Source: Anoxybacillus mongoliensis | GTDB taxonomy: Bacteria > Bacillota > Bacilli > Bacillales > Anoxybacillaceae | Reading direction: 5' to 3' | NCBI RefSeq assembly: GCF_014201515.1 | Contig: NZ_JACHEQ010000007.1 | Coordinates: 62,001-126,000, forward strand | Length of the DNA: 64,000 nucleotides | Shown here: positions 44,403-53,451 of the stretch, in pieces | How the letters are laid out: the number at the start of each line of letters is the position of its first letter | Position numbering within the stretch: position 1 is the stretch's first letter | Program-made: the position numbers and the translations under genes | Notes under the pieces: generated by a model | The model's input: the letters and a program-made list of their open reading frames with translations, nothing else | What the model was told of the DNA's origin: nothing | Databases searched by the model: none

Positions 44403-45751
44403 CATCTCAATAGTTTCCGCACCCATTTGAGCGCATTTGGAAAGTTTGGATAACGTAAAGGAATATCGAATTTCGTTGTTTGTTTGAGCACACTTTTGTA
44501 GTGAGTAAATGCATCAAAGCTTGCTTTTCCATGGTATGTACCGATGCCGCTTTGTCCAACACCACCGAAAGGCAAATGAGGATTGGCAACGTGTACAACC
44601 GTATCGTTTATACAACCACCGCCGAAACGAACTTGTTGCAATACTTGTTGTTGCACATCGCGATCTTCTGAAAACAAATAAAGCGCAAGCGGCTTTTCGT
44701 AATCGTTGATCATTTGAATCGCTTCATCAACCGTCCCAAACGTAAGAATCGGCAATATCGGCCCAAAAATTTCTTCTTGCATAATGTCATCGTCCCACGT
44801 CACATCGTCTAGCAACGTCGGCTCGATCCAACGTTGCTCAATGTCATACGTTCCACCATGTACAACGATACCATTTGTTAAAAAACGAACGAGCCGTTCA
44901 GCATGACGAACAGTAACAATACGACTATACGTATCTTTATCACCGTATAACTGCTCTATATACTGCTTCATTCGCTCAATCAACAAAAATTTCACCGAAA
45001 TATGAACGAGCACATAATCAGGTGCAATACACGTTTGCCCAGCGTTTAAAAATTTTCCCCATACGATTCGTTTGGCAGCTAAATCAATATGCGCGGAGGC
45101 GTCGACGATCGCTGGACTTTTTCCGCCAAGTTCCAGCGTGACAGGCGTTAAATGTTTCGCTGCCGCTGCCATGACGATTTTTCCAACCGGCACGCTTCCT
45201 GTGAAAAAAATATGATCAAAACGTAAATCTAACAGCTGTTGGCTAACGTCTACTCCTCCCTCTACAACAGCAACATACTCCTCTGGAAACACTTCTGAAA
45301 TGATTGTTTTCAGCAACGCCGACATTTCTGGCGTATATTCAGACGGCTTCACTACCGCACAATTCCCTGCCGCAATCGCGCCGATAAGTGGACTCATCGC
45401 AAGCTGAAACGGATAGTTCCACGGCGCAATGATTAGGCTTACTCCATATGGCTCTGGATATATGTAACTTTTTGACCCCAAGTGCGTCAACGGCGTCGGC
45501 ACACGTTGTGGCTTCATCCAATCGCTCAGTCGCTTCGTGATAAAGCGAATCTCTTCATAAACGATGCCGATTTCTGTTGTATACGCTTCAAACGATGATT
45601 TATGCAACTCTTTTTTTAACGTATCAGTGATCGTCTGTTCATATTTTTGTATCGTTTCTTTTAATCGTGTTAATTGTTTTAAACGAAAATCAAGAGAAAG
45701 CGTTTCTCCTTTACGGAAATAGCGTTTTTGTTTCTTGAGCAACTCGTTCAT
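44402..45751 (-). CDS. Aldehyde dehydrogenase (class 3/YwdH type)
   Basis: The 449-residue NAD(P)+-dependent enzyme oxidises aldehydes to acids. Active Cys241 is in FLNAGQTCIAPDY and the general base Glu207 in TLELGGKSPAIV; the Asn of APWNYPF and the NAD loop IFFTGSVPVGK are intact. It is shorter than class 1/2 enzymes and resembles the ALDH3/YwdH group for long-chain or aromatic aldehydes, with a basic C-terminal stretch. It is monocistronic. Substrate is not assigned. Confidence 0.93.
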   Translation of the reverse strand: MNELLKKQKRYFRKGETLSLDFRLKQLTRLKETIQKYEQTITDTLKKELHKSSFEAYTTEIGIVYEEIRFITKRLSDWMKPQRVPTPLTHLGSKSYIYPEPYGVSLIIAPWNYPFQLAMSPLIGAIAAGNCAVVKPSEYTPEMSALLKTIISEVFPEEYVAVVEGGVDVSQQLLDLRFDHIFFTGSVPVGKIVMAAAAKHLTPVTLELGGKSPAIVDASAHIDLAAKRIVWGKFLNAGQTCIAPDYVLVHISVKFLLIERMKQYIEQLYGDKDTYSRIVTVRHAERLVRFLTNGIVVHGGTYDIEQRWIEPTLLDDVTWDDDIMQEEIFGPILPILTFGTVDEAIQMINDYEKPLALYLFSEDRDVQQQVLQQVRFGGGCINDTVVHVANPHLPFGGVGQSGIGTYHGKASFDAFTHYKSVLKQTTKFDIPLRYPNFPNALKWVRKLLR

Positions 45752-45891
45752 TTATTTCACCCACTTTATTGTTCATCTACTACTTATTTTATTTGTTTAG
45801 GCATTGATTCTCTATCATAAAAACAGAAAAACGTTCGCTAGTCATTCGCTGTCGATTCGTGTAAAATGGAAACGAAAAGGAGGTGAAAGGA

Positions 45892-46479
45892 ATGGTAGAA
45901 CAGCTGCTATACGAAATTCTTCATGAAGTAAAAGCAACTCGGGAAAAAGTCGAATTGCTGGAAAAACGAGTGGAAGCAGTCGAGAAAAGGGTGGAAGCTA
46001 TTGAAAAAGAAGTATCTTCCTTACGCCAACAAGTACAAGCACTGGACGAGAAAGTTCAAACGCTAGATGGAAAAGTTCAAACGCTAGATGGGAAAGTACA
46101 AGCACTAGATGGGAAAGTGCAAGCACTAGACGGGAAAGTGCAAGCACTAGACGGGAAAGTGCAAGCACTAGACGGGAAAGTGCAAGCACTAGACGGGAAA
46201 GTACAAGCACTAGATGGGAAAGTGCAGCTACTTGACGAACGAACACTCGAAACGAAAGCTATTTGTGAAGCGATTCGCCACGGTCAAGAGGTGCTCGCCG
46301 CAAAATACGATGCACTCGCACTCGATGTCCACAACATGCAAGGAAACATCACCCGCTTAACAAACATACTAGAAGAAAAAGTACTCCCTGCCCTCACCGA
46401 CCACGAATCAAGCATCCAAGTATTAAACCATCGTGTATTTAAAGTAGAAAGCACTTTACAAAAGCTTGTACACCTATAA
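45892..46479 (+). CDS. Heptad-repeat coiled-coil protein (family member 2)
   Basis: The 195-residue protein starts MVEQLLYEILHEV, then runs through a coiled coil with ten consecutive seven-residue units VQALDGK or close variants (about residues 48-117), and ends with a conserved segment ALDVHNMQGNI...LPALTDHESSIQVLNHRVFKVE. No signal peptide or membrane helix. ATG at 45892 has AAAAGGAGGTGAAAGG upstream; a GTG three codons earlier lies within that site. It shares its start and its DVHxMxG motif with the protein at 51766. Function unknown. Confidence 0.82.
   Translation: MVEQLLYEILHEVKATREKVELLEKRVEAVEKRVEAIEKEVSSLRQQVQALDEKVQTLDGKVQTLDGKVQALDGKVQALDGKVQALDGKVQALDGKVQALDGKVQALDGKVQLLDERTLETKAICEAIRHGQEVLAAKYDALALDVHNMQGNITRLTNILEEKVLPALTDHESSIQVLNHRVFKVESTLQKLVHL
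46033..46242 (+). repeat. Ten tandem 21-bp units inside the coiled-coil gene
   Basis: The unit is GTGCAAGCACTAGACGGGAA plus one base. Four central copies appear identical and the outer ones differ by a few bases, which points to recent copying of the centre by slippage or unequal exchange. Confidence 0.9.
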
Positions 46480-46483
46480 AAAT

Positions 46484-46515
46484 AAAGCGGCATTGTCCGA
46501 TGGCAATGCCGCTTT
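46484..46515. terminator. Bidirectional terminator
   Basis: AAAGCGGCATTG and CAATGCCGCTTT form a 12-bp stem with U-runs on both strands. It lies between the coiled-coil gene (+) and gatB (-). Confidence 0.9.
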
Positions 46516-46519
46516 GTTT

Positions 46520-47950
46520 TTATCGTTTATTAATTTCTTCAAGCAATAGCTTATTGACAAGCGGTGGGTTGGCTTGTCCTTTTGTTGCTTTCATAATTTG
46601 ACCGACTAAGAATCCGATCGCACGGTCTTTTCCGTTTTTAAAGTCTTCGATCGATTGTGGATTCGCGTCGAGCACTTCTAACACAATTTTGCGCAACGTT
46701 GCTTCGTCAGAAATTTGCACAAGCCCTTGTTGTTTGACGATTTGCTCTGGATCGCCACCTTTTTCAACAAGCTCTTTAAAAATTTTCTTCGCAATTTTTG
46801 ACGAAATCGTGCCGTTTTGAATGAGTTTAATCATGCCTGCAAGACTTTCTGGCGTTAACGCAATGTCATGTAATTCTTTTTGTTCTGCGTTTAAATAAGC
46901 AGATACTTCGACCATGAGCCAGTTTGAAGCAAGCTTTGGATCCGCACCATTTGCAACCGTCGCCTCAAAAAAGTCTGCCATTTCTTTTGTAAGCGTTAAT
47001 ACTTTCGCATCATACTCTGGCAAACCAAGCTCTTCGACATATCGCTTTTTCCGCGCATCCGGAAGTTCTGGAATGGACGCACGTACGCGTTCTTTCCACT
47101 CATCGTCAATATAAAGCATCACTAAATCTGGTTCTGGGAAGTAACGATAGTCTTCTGAACCTTCTTTCGTGCGCATTAAAATGGTTGTTTTCGTCGCTTC
47201 GTCGAAACGGCGTGTTTCTTGCTGGATGACGCCGCCAGACAATAAAATTTTCTCTTGGCGCTTCGCTTCGTATTCTAATCCTTGGCGAACGAAGTTAAAT
47301 GAGTTTAAGTTTTTCAATTCTGTTTTCGTTCCAAATTTGTCTGAGCCAATTGGACGAAGGGAAATGTTCGCATCACAACGAAGCGAGCCTTCTTCCATTT
47401 TACAATCGGATACACCTGTATATTGAATGATCGACTTTAATTTTTCTAAATACGCATACGCCTCTTCTGGCGAGCGAATATCTGGCTCAGAGACAATTTC
47501 AATGAGCGGTGTCCCTTGACGGTTGAAATCGACTAACGAATAGCCATCACCTGTATGCGTCAGTTTCCCTGCATCTTCTTCTAAATGAATGCGCGTAATG
47601 CCGATTTTTTTCTTTTTACCATTCACTTCAATTTCAATCCAACCGTTTCGTCCAATCGGTTGGTCGTACTGTGAAATTTGGTACGCTTTCGGGTTGTCCG
47701 GATAAAAATAGTTTTTTCGGTCAAATTTCGTTTCTGTGGCGATTTCGCAGTTTAACGCCATCGCTGCTTTCATAGCATATTCGACCGCTTGTTTATTTAA
47801 CACCGGAAGAACGCCCGGGTACCCTAAATCAATGACGCTCGTTTGTGTGTTTGGAGGCGCTCCGAATGCGTTTGGACTGCTTGAGAAAATTTTCGATTTC
47901 GTTTTCAGCTCGACGTGCACTTCAAGTCCGATGACGATTTCAAAATTCAT
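46520..47950 (-). CDS. gatB: Asp-tRNA(Asn)/Glu-tRNA(Gln) amidotransferase subunit B
   Basis: This 476-residue subunit binds the mischarged tRNA and activates its side chain with ATP. The start [23 protein letters not shown] and the [11 protein letters not shown] and [15 protein letters not shown] segments are diagnostic, and the C-terminal YqeY-like tail ([16 protein letters not shown]) is complete. ATG at 47950 follows GGGGGG; the GTG one codon before is rejected. It ends the gatCAB operon. Confidence 0.97.
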   Translation of the reverse strand: MNFEIVIGLEVHVELKTKSKIFSSSPNAFGAPPNTQTSVIDLGYPGVLPVLNKQAVEYAMKAAMALNCEIATETKFDRKNYFYPDNPKAYQISQYDQPIGRNGWIEIEVNGKKKKIGITRIHLEEDAGKLTHTGDGYSLVDFNRQGTPLIEIVSEPDIRSPEEAYAYLEKLKSIIQYTGVSDCKMEEGSLRCDANISLRPIGSDKFGTKTELKNLNSFNFVRQGLEYEAKRQEKILLSGGVIQQETRRFDEATKTTILMRTKEGSEDYRYFPEPDLVMLYIDDEWKERVRASIPELPDARKKRYVEELGLPEYDAKVLTLTKEMADFFEATVANGADPKLASNWLMVEVSAYLNAEQKELHDIALTPESLAGMIKLIQNGTISSKIAKKIFKELVEKGGDPEQIVKQQGLVQISDEATLRKIVLEVLDANPQSIEDFKNGKDRAIGFLVGQIMKATKGQANPPLVNKLLLEEINKR

Positions 47951-47964
47951 CACTTATTCCCCCC

Positions 47965-49422
47965 TTACAACGTTGGTTTTTGTTTATGATAGTCTGTTGC
48001 TTGTTCGAACGCATGAGCAACGCGGTAAATGGTGCTTTCATCGAAATGTTTGCCGATAATTTGAAGTCCTACAGGCAAGCCATTGACAAATCCGCACGGA
48101 ATCGAAATACCTGGAACACCGGCAAGGTTCACTGGAATCGTTAAAATGTCGTTTGCGTACATCGTTAACGGGTCGCTCGTTTTTTCACCAATTTTAAACG
48201 CTGGCGTTGGCGTTGTTGGCCCGATAATGACGTCGTATTTCTCAAAGACGTTTTCAAAGTCTTGTTTAATGAGCGTCCGCACTTTTTGCGCTTTTTTGTA
48301 GTACGCATCATAGTAGCCTGAACTTAATGCAAACGTTCCAAGCATGATGCGGCGTTTCACTTCATTACCGAATCCTTCGCTACGCGTTTGCTTGTACATC
48401 TCCATTAAATTTTTCGCATTATCTGTCCGATAGCCGTAACGCACACCGTCAAAACGAGCAAGGTTTGCCGATGCTTCCGAAGACGCTAATAAGTAGTATG
48501 TTGCTAGCGCATATTTTGAATGAGGGAGTGATACTTCTTCCCACGTTGCGCCGAGGCTTTCTAACACTTTTAGCGCTTGAAGAACAGATTGGCGAACTTC
48601 TTCTGATACACCTTCGCCTAAATATTCTTTCGGCACCGCAATTTTTAAACCTTGAATGTCACCTGTTAAGGCAGAAACATAATCTGGTACATCGACATTT
48701 GCTGATGTCGAATCCATTGGATCTAAACCAGAGATGACTTGTAGTAAATATGCGTTATCTTCCACCGTGCGTGTAATTGGACCGATTTGGTCAAGCGAAG
48801 ACGCAAACGCAACAAGCCCATAGCGAGATACGCGACCGTACGTCGGTTTTAAACCAACGACGCCGCAAAACGCTGCTGGTTGACGAATCGAACCGCCTGT
48901 GTCTGATCCAAGCGCAAATGGCACTTCTCCTGCCGCCACTGCTGCTGCTGAACCACCGCTTGAACCACCTGGCACGCGTTCTAAATCCCACGGGTTGCGC
49001 GTGAGTTGAAAGCCGGAGTTTTCTGTCGATGATCCCATCGCAAACTCGTCCATATTTAATTTTCCGATCGTCACTGCGTCAGCTTCGTTTAAACGCTCTA
49101 CAACCGTTGCATCGTAAATCGGGTCGAAGTTGTACAAAATTTTGCTTGCACACGTTGTGCGTAACCCTTTTGTCACAATGTTATCTTTAATGCCAATTGG
49201 CATCCCAAAAAGCAAACCAAATTCCTTTTCCGTAGTTAGTTTTTCATCTAACTGTTTCGCTTTCGCGCGCGCTTGTTCTTCGTTTAACGTTAAAAATGCT
49301 TGTACTTTTTCTTCTACGTCATGAATGCGCTTAAACGATTCATCCACTAAATCCGAAACAGAAATTTCTTTTTTATGTAATAAACTGTGTAACTCAGATA
49401 TGCGGTAGTCAAACAATGACAT
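47965..49422 (-). CDS. gatA: Asp-tRNA(Asn)/Glu-tRNA(Gln) amidotransferase subunit A
   Basis: This 485-residue amidase-signature subunit frees ammonia from glutamine. The Ser-cisSer-Lys triad is visible: Lys in [10 protein letters not shown], cis-Ser in [16 protein letters not shown], and nucleophile Ser in [15 protein letters not shown]. Length is normal. It lies 12 bases after gatC and 14 before gatB. Confidence 0.97.
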   Translation of the reverse strand: MSLFDYRISELHSLLHKKEISVSDLVDESFKRIHDVEEKVQAFLTLNEEQARAKAKQLDEKLTTEKEFGLLFGMPIGIKDNIVTKGLRTTCASKILYNFDPIYDATVVERLNEADAVTIGKLNMDEFAMGSSTENSGFQLTRNPWDLERVPGGSSGGSAAAVAAGEVPFALGSDTGGSIRQPAAFCGVVGLKPTYGRVSRYGLVAFASSLDQIGPITRTVEDNAYLLQVISGLDPMDSTSANVDVPDYVSALTGDIQGLKIAVPKEYLGEGVSEEVRQSVLQALKVLESLGATWEEVSLPHSKYALATYYLLASSEASANLARFDGVRYGYRTDNAKNLMEMYKQTRSEGFGNEVKRRIMLGTFALSSGYYDAYYKKAQKVRTLIKQDFENVFEKYDVIIGPTTPTPAFKIGEKTSDPLTMYANDILTIPVNLAGVPGISIPCGFVNGLPVGLQIIGKHFDESTIYRVAHAFEQATDYHKQKPTL

Positions 49423-49434
49423 ATTCTTCCCTCC

Positions 49435-49725
49435 TTACTCTAAAATCGCTGGGACACGAAATTGTCCATCTTGATGGTCTGGTGCGTTTTTCAATACGTC
49501 TTCTAGCGGAAGTCCAGCTGTCGGTACATCTTCCCGCATCACATTTTTCATATTTAATACATGTGACGTTGGTGGAACATTTTCAGTATCTAACTCATTT
49601 AACTGCTCCGCAAACGTAATAATCGCATCTAGTTGTTTCGCAAACATCGCTGCTTCTTCTTCTGTAATCGCTAAACGTGCTAAATGCGCCACATGTTTCA
49701 CTTGATCGATTGAAATTCGTGACAT
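49435..49725 (-). CDS. gatC: Asp-tRNA(Asn)/Glu-tRNA(Gln) amidotransferase subunit C
   Basis: This 96-residue subunit stabilises GatA and GatB. It starts [20 protein letters not shown] and has the typical [14 protein letters not shown] centre and LREDxP-like [11 protein letters not shown] end. ATG at 49725 is chosen for the GGAGGTGAAAGAC site; an upstream in-frame GTG overlaps that site. It is the first gene of gatCAB. Confidence 0.96.
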   Translation of the reverse strand: MSRISIDQVKHVAHLARLAITEEEAAMFAKQLDAIITFAEQLNELDTENVPPTSHVLNMKNVMREDVPTAGLPLEDVLKNAPDHQDGQFRVPAILE

Positions 49726-49884
49726 GTCTTTCACCTCCGATATTGTCGACCTTTCACAATACTATGATGATACCAAACTTTCGCGCAGTGAAGCAACATT
49801 TGCCATTCATTTTACTTACAGAAAAAATCATTCATTGACGAAAAAACGATGAACGTTGTAGAATGAAAAAAATTTTTAAAAAAC

Positions 49885-49955
49885 AACTCGTATAATTTTG
49901 GAAATATGGTTCGAAAGTTTCTACCAAACGACCGTAAATCGTTTGACTACGAGGA
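49885..49955 (+). ncRNA. Purine riboswitch aptamer, guanine class
   Basis: The three-way junction is complete. P1 pairs CTCGTA (49887-49892) with TACGAG (49948-49953). P2 is TTTTGGA/TTCGAAA with loop AATATGG. J2/3 is the invariant GTTTCTACC. P3 is AAACGA/TCGTTT with loop CCGTAAA, identical to the B. subtilis xpt loop. The specificity base between P3 and P1 is C (49947, in GACTAC), which marks guanine/hypoxanthine rather than adenine recognition. Confidence 0.93.
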
Positions 49956-49990
49956 TTGCTCCTCGTATCGAGTTGGAGAGGAGGACATCT
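49948..49990 (+). promoter_or_regulatory. Likely translational expression platform of the riboswitch
   Basis: TACGAGGA (49948-49955) can pair with TCCTCGTA (49960-49967), taking away the P1 3' strand. If ligand keeps P1 closed, CTCCTC (49959-49964) is free to pair with GAGGAG of the ribosome site just before the ade start. No U-run terminator is present, so translation control is the simpler reading. Inference from pairing only. Confidence 0.6.
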
Positions 49991-51697
49991 ATGAAACGAC
50001 TTGCTGTAGCTTCAAAAAAACAATTAGCTGATGTTGTTGTAAAAAACGGAAAAATTATCAACGTCTTTACACATGAAATTATCCAAGCGGACATTGCCAT
50101 TGCTGATGGCAAAATTGTTGGTATTGGTACATATGACGGGCAAACCGTCATTGACGCAAAAGGAAAATACGTTTGCCCGGGTTTGATCGACGGACATGTT
50201 CATATTGAATCATCAATGGTTACCCCAAGCGAATTTGCTCGCGTCGTCGTTCCACACGGCGTCACTACCGTCATTACTGATCCGCACGAAATTGCGAATG
50301 TCTCGGGGACAAAAGGCATTGAATTTATGCTAAACGACTCTAATGACGTTCCGCTTGATGTATATGTCATGTTGCCATCATGCGTGCCTGCCACCGCTTT
50401 TGAACATGCTGGTGCGACATTACAAGCGGAACATTTAGCACCGTTTTTTTCCCATCCGCGCGTGCTTGGACTTGCGGAAGTGATGGACTATCCGTCTCTG
50501 CTACAAGGAAAACAACAAATGCTCGCAAAACTTTCTGCAGCCCATGCCGCAGGCAAACTGATTGACGGGCATTTAGCTGGTCTTGATGAAACAGCCGTGA
50601 ACGTGTACCGAAGCGCAAATGTCCATACCGACCATGAATGTGTCACCGTAGACGAAGCACTCACTCGCGTTCAGCACGGCATGTACGTTTTAATTCGCGA
50701 AGGTTCGGTCGCAAAAGATTTAAACAAACTACTTCCAGCGGTCAATACGTATAACGCGCGCCGCTTTTTATTTTGCACAGACGATAAACATATTGACGAA
50801 CTTGTCAATGAAGGAAGCATCGATCATCATATTCGCCTAGCAATTCAAGCAGGCATCGAGCCGATAACAGCCATTCAAATGGCGACATTAAATGCAGCAG
50901 AATGTTATCGCCTATATACGAAAGGCGCCATCGCCCCTGGGTATGATGCCGACTTTTTGCTTGTGGATGATTTACATTCATTTTCGATTACTCATGTCTT
51001 TAAAAAAGGGGCAATCGTTGCTGAAAACGGACGCGCTACCTTTTCGAAAGCAACTTCGATCGACAAAACGATTACCCAATCGGTTCATGCCAAAAAGATA
51101 ACAAAAAAAGATGTGGAAATTTCGTTTACACGCGGAAATCAAGCAAATGTCATTCAAATTGTTCCAAATCATTTGCATACGAAACGGCTCATAACAGAAA
51201 TGGATGTCGAAAATGGTGTCTTTCAACCGTCGATCGAACGGGATTTATTAAAGCTCGTTGTCGTCGAACGTCACCGCAGTCTCGGTGTTGGAGTCGGCAT
51301 TGTCAACGGCTTTCAATTGAAAAAAGGAGCGATCGCCTCATCGATTGCCCACGACTCGCATAACATCATCGCCACAGGAACGAACGATGATGATATAATC
51401 GCTGCGATTGAACATATAAAAAGCATAAACGGTGGGCTCGCCGTAGTGGAAAATGGCCTTGTGTTGGCAGACTTGCCGCTTGAAATTGGAGGACTGATGA
51501 CAGCAAGAACGTATGAAGAAGTGCTAGAGCGGCTACAAACGATTCACGACGCTTTAACAACCATTGGAGCATCAGGCGAATTTAACCCATTTATTACACT
51601 CGCCTTTTTAGCATTGCCGGTCATTCCAGAGCTAAAATTAACAGACCAAGGTTTATTTGACGTTTCATCGTTTCAATTTATTGATGTGGAAGTATAG
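49991..51697 (+). CDS. ade: Adenine deaminase
   Basis: This 568-residue amidohydrolase converts adenine to hypoxanthine. The metal site HVHIESSM and the following DPHEIANVSG, CTDDKH, and the C-terminal ADLPLEIGGLM segment are those of the AdeC/Ade family (not the ADA family). ATG at 49991 has GAGAGGAGGACATCT upstream; the frame opens 31 codons earlier but that stretch is the riboswitch. Control by a guanine/hypoxanthine-class riboswitch would make this product-feedback regulation. Confidence 0.96.
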   Translation: MKRLAVASKKQLADVVVKNGKIINVFTHEIIQADIAIADGKIVGIGTYDGQTVIDAKGKYVCPGLIDGHVHIESSMVTPSEFARVVVPHGVTTVITDPHEIANVSGTKGIEFMLNDSNDVPLDVYVMLPSCVPATAFEHAGATLQAEHLAPFFSHPRVLGLAEVMDYPSLLQGKQQMLAKLSAAHAAGKLIDGHLAGLDETAVNVYRSANVHTDHECVTVDEALTRVQHGMYVLIREGSVAKDLNKLLPAVNTYNARRFLFCTDDKHIDELVNEGSIDHHIRLAIQAGIEPITAIQMATLNAAECYRLYTKGAIAPGYDADFLLVDDLHSFSITHVFKKGAIVAENGRATFSKATSIDKTITQSVHAKKITKKDVEISFTRGNQANVIQIVPNHLHTKRLITEMDVENGVFQPSIERDLLKLVVVERHRSLGVGVGIVNGFQLKKGAIASSIAHDSHNIIATGTNDDDIIAAIEHIKSINGGLAVVENGLVLADLPLEIGGLMTARTYEEVLERLQTIHDALTTIGASGEFNPFITLAFLALPVIPELKLTDQGLFDVSSFQFIDVEV

Positions 51698-51720
51698 AGG
51701 GATTTTTTATCCCTCTTTTT
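51696..51720 (+). terminator. Terminator of ade
   Basis: AGAGGGAT and ATCCCTCT form an 8-bp stem with a T5 loop, followed by TTTTT. It overlaps the ade stop. Confidence 0.88.
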
Positions 51721-51765
51721 GTCGAATGATGTTATAATATGGTTGTATGCAAAGGAGGTGAGAAG

Positions 51766-52329
51766 ATGAGCGAGCAATTATTGGAGAAAATTTTACTCGT
51801 CGTCACAGACATCCAAAAAGAGTTGCAGGACATTCGTGAAGAGCAAAAAGCCATTCGTGAAGAACAACAAGCCATTCGCGAAGAACAGCGAGCCATTCGT
51901 GAAGAACAACAAGCTATTCGTGAGGAACAAATGGCTATTCGCGAAGAGCAGAAAACATTCCGTGAAGAAATAAACTCGTTGCGGGAGGAAATGAATGCAT
52001 TCCGCAAAGAGCAGCAACTCATTCGCGAAGAGCAACAAGCATTAAAAAATGGACAAAAAGAGCTTTACGATCTTATGAACGCTCTTCTCCATCGTCAAGA
52101 CGAAACGGACGCGAAACTCGAGGCTTTAACGATGGATGTCCATCATATGCGCGGTGAAATGACAGCAATGAAGCAAGAAATCCACGCACTAAACGAAAAA
52201 ATTGACTCCCACTACAAACAATTCAACGAACGTCTTAACAACCTCCAACTTGACGTTGATTTCACCGTTCATAAAACAACGATGACGGAACGCGAACTTT
52301 TCAAAATGAGAAATCGGTTGTTTTCATAG
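51766..52329 (+). CDS. Heptad-repeat coiled-coil protein (family member 3)
   Basis: The 187-residue protein starts MSEQLLEKILLVV and has about ten seven-residue units of the form AIREEQQ (residues about 22-95), then LEALTMDVHHMRGEM and a C-terminal coiled coil ending MTERELFKMRNRLF. It shares its start (EQLLxxIL) and the DVHxMxG motif with the protein at 45892. ATG at 51766 is chosen for AAAGGAGGTGAGAAG; an ATG nine codons earlier lies before that site. No export signal. Function unknown. Confidence 0.82.
   Translation: MSEQLLEKILLVVTDIQKELQDIREEQKAIREEQQAIREEQRAIREEQQAIREEQMAIREEQKTFREEINSLREEMNAFRKEQQLIREEQQALKNGQKELYDLMNALLHRQDETDAKLEALTMDVHHMRGEMTAMKQEIHALNEKIDSHYKQFNERLNNLQLDVDFTVHKTTMTERELFKMRNRLFS
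51832..52041 (+). repeat. Tandem 21-bp units inside the third coiled-coil gene
   Basis: Units of the type ATTCGTGAAGAACAACAAGC recur in phase with the heptads. They are less uniform than those at 46033, so this array is older or under more constraint. Confidence 0.8.
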
Positions 52330-52351
52330 AGAGGGCATTTCCCTCTCTATG
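52325..52351. terminator. Hairpin after the third coiled-coil gene
   Basis: CATAGAGAGGG and CCCTCTCTATG form a perfect 11-bp stem at the stop codon. The U-run is lacking on both strands, so efficiency is uncertain. Confidence 0.55.
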
Positions 52352-52411
52352 AAATTCGATTTATATACTTCTTTCATTTAAAGGTAACATCACTTTCAGA
52401 AATGAATGAAA

Positions 52412-52717
52412 TTACATGATTCTCCGCCCCACATAATATCCCAATGCTCCTATATAAATTGAAGCTACAAAAACACAAGAAGGATAAAAAGGAAGCGACG
52501 TAATCGTTGCGATCCCTAAAACAACAGCCCCATCCCATTTAAATCCCCATTTTTCATCGATAAAAGAAATGAGCGCCTCTGTTACCGCACATATAAACGG
52601 AACAGCTAGTACTGCAATTGGAAAAATGGCAATAAAGAAAGAAAAACCGCTAAATAATGAGAGCGAAAGGGCAAACATGACAAACGACAACAAAACTCCT
52701 ATTAAAAATTTTTTCAC
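52412..52717 (-). CDS. Small polytopic membrane protein
   Basis: The 101-residue protein has three to four membrane helices (about 4-22, 27-48, 62-80, 82-98) and one acidic loop (FIDEKWGFKWDG). I do not recognise a family. It lies directly downstream of the truncated DUF3238 gene on the same strand with a 26-base gap, so it may belong to that unit. The first codon is ATG with AAAGGGGATAG upstream. Confidence 0.65.
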   Translation of the reverse strand: MKKFLIGVLLSFVMFALSLSLFSGFSFFIAIFPIAVLAVPFICAVTEALISFIDEKWGFKWDGAVVLGIATITSLPFYPSCVFVASIYIGALGYYVGRRIM

Positions 52718-52743
52718 TTATACTATCCCCTTTTAATATAAAA

Positions 52744-53295
52744 TTACTTACTCACTGCGATTTTCTTATTGGGGTACAAAGGAAATAAATAATTGACATT
52801 TGTACCTGCAGCATCAGGATTAAATTGATACAGAGTTTTCCATGTTCCACCATTATCCGATCTATAAATTTCATGCCAAGGATACTGGTCATGACTACCA
52901 TTAATATAAGTAACTCCACTTTTTTGAATATTTAAACTATAGCTGTAATCAATATTCGGTAGGACATCCATGAGAAACGGCAATCCAACAGAATGGGAAA
53001 TTTGAAATTGTGCTTCACTGGATGTAATCCATTCCTTTACAGCCGTTATACATGATGTCCCAGCATTTTTTCTTGCCAATTCCGTTGAACCACATGTACC
53101 ATTATCATTTTTATTATAGCGAATAGAATCGCTTGTGTATTTTGAAAATCCATAAGTCCTATCTTGCCAATAAATCGAGAGATCGACTCGAGTACGATAA
53201 GTGCTAGCAGAAGCAGAAAAGTCACGATTGTCTCCCCCATAGCAGTAACCATCTGGTGCGGATATTTTAGCGGGCTTAATAAATGTTGGTATTAT
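52744..53295 (-). pseudogene. DUF3238-like secreted protein, truncated at its 5' end by IS
   Basis: An open frame without a proper start runs in from the IS boundary: PTFIKPAKISAPDGYCYGGD, then STYRTRVDLSIYWQ, SIRYNKNDNGTCGSTEL, and an intact C-terminus ending LFPLYPNKKIAVSK. The pattern resembles DUF3238 proteins of Bacillus. The insertion sequence starting at about 53296 has replaced the N-terminal part. On the far side of the element, minus-strand frame 54895-54955 reads HAWENSNIYLTRQFGF, which may be the lost upstream part. Two in-frame Met codons (53079, 53252 in another frame) are not convincing starts. Confidence 0.7.
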
Positions 53296-53451
53296 GTCAA
53301 GAAAATGGACACGTAAAATCGAGAAAAACTTTAAAACCCTACTACCGCACTTCGTTTGGTGGCCTCTTGAGAAGGAGGACGGTTTGGTAAACCCTTCCCC
53401 TCCTCAAGAGGAAAGATGTCCCTTATATCGTGACTTTGTGGAGAGAAGAGT

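Noticed and set aside
46033-46242. CRISPR-like repeat array
   Set aside because: The 21-bp units are contiguous without spacers and stay in frame as protein heptads.
45998-46246. Antisense frame through the heptad repeats
   Set aside because: It is a low-complexity shadow of the repeats (LALSRLV units) without ribosome site.
49885-49955. Adenine-class riboswitch
   Set aside because: The specificity base is C, not U, despite the downstream gene being adenine deaminase.
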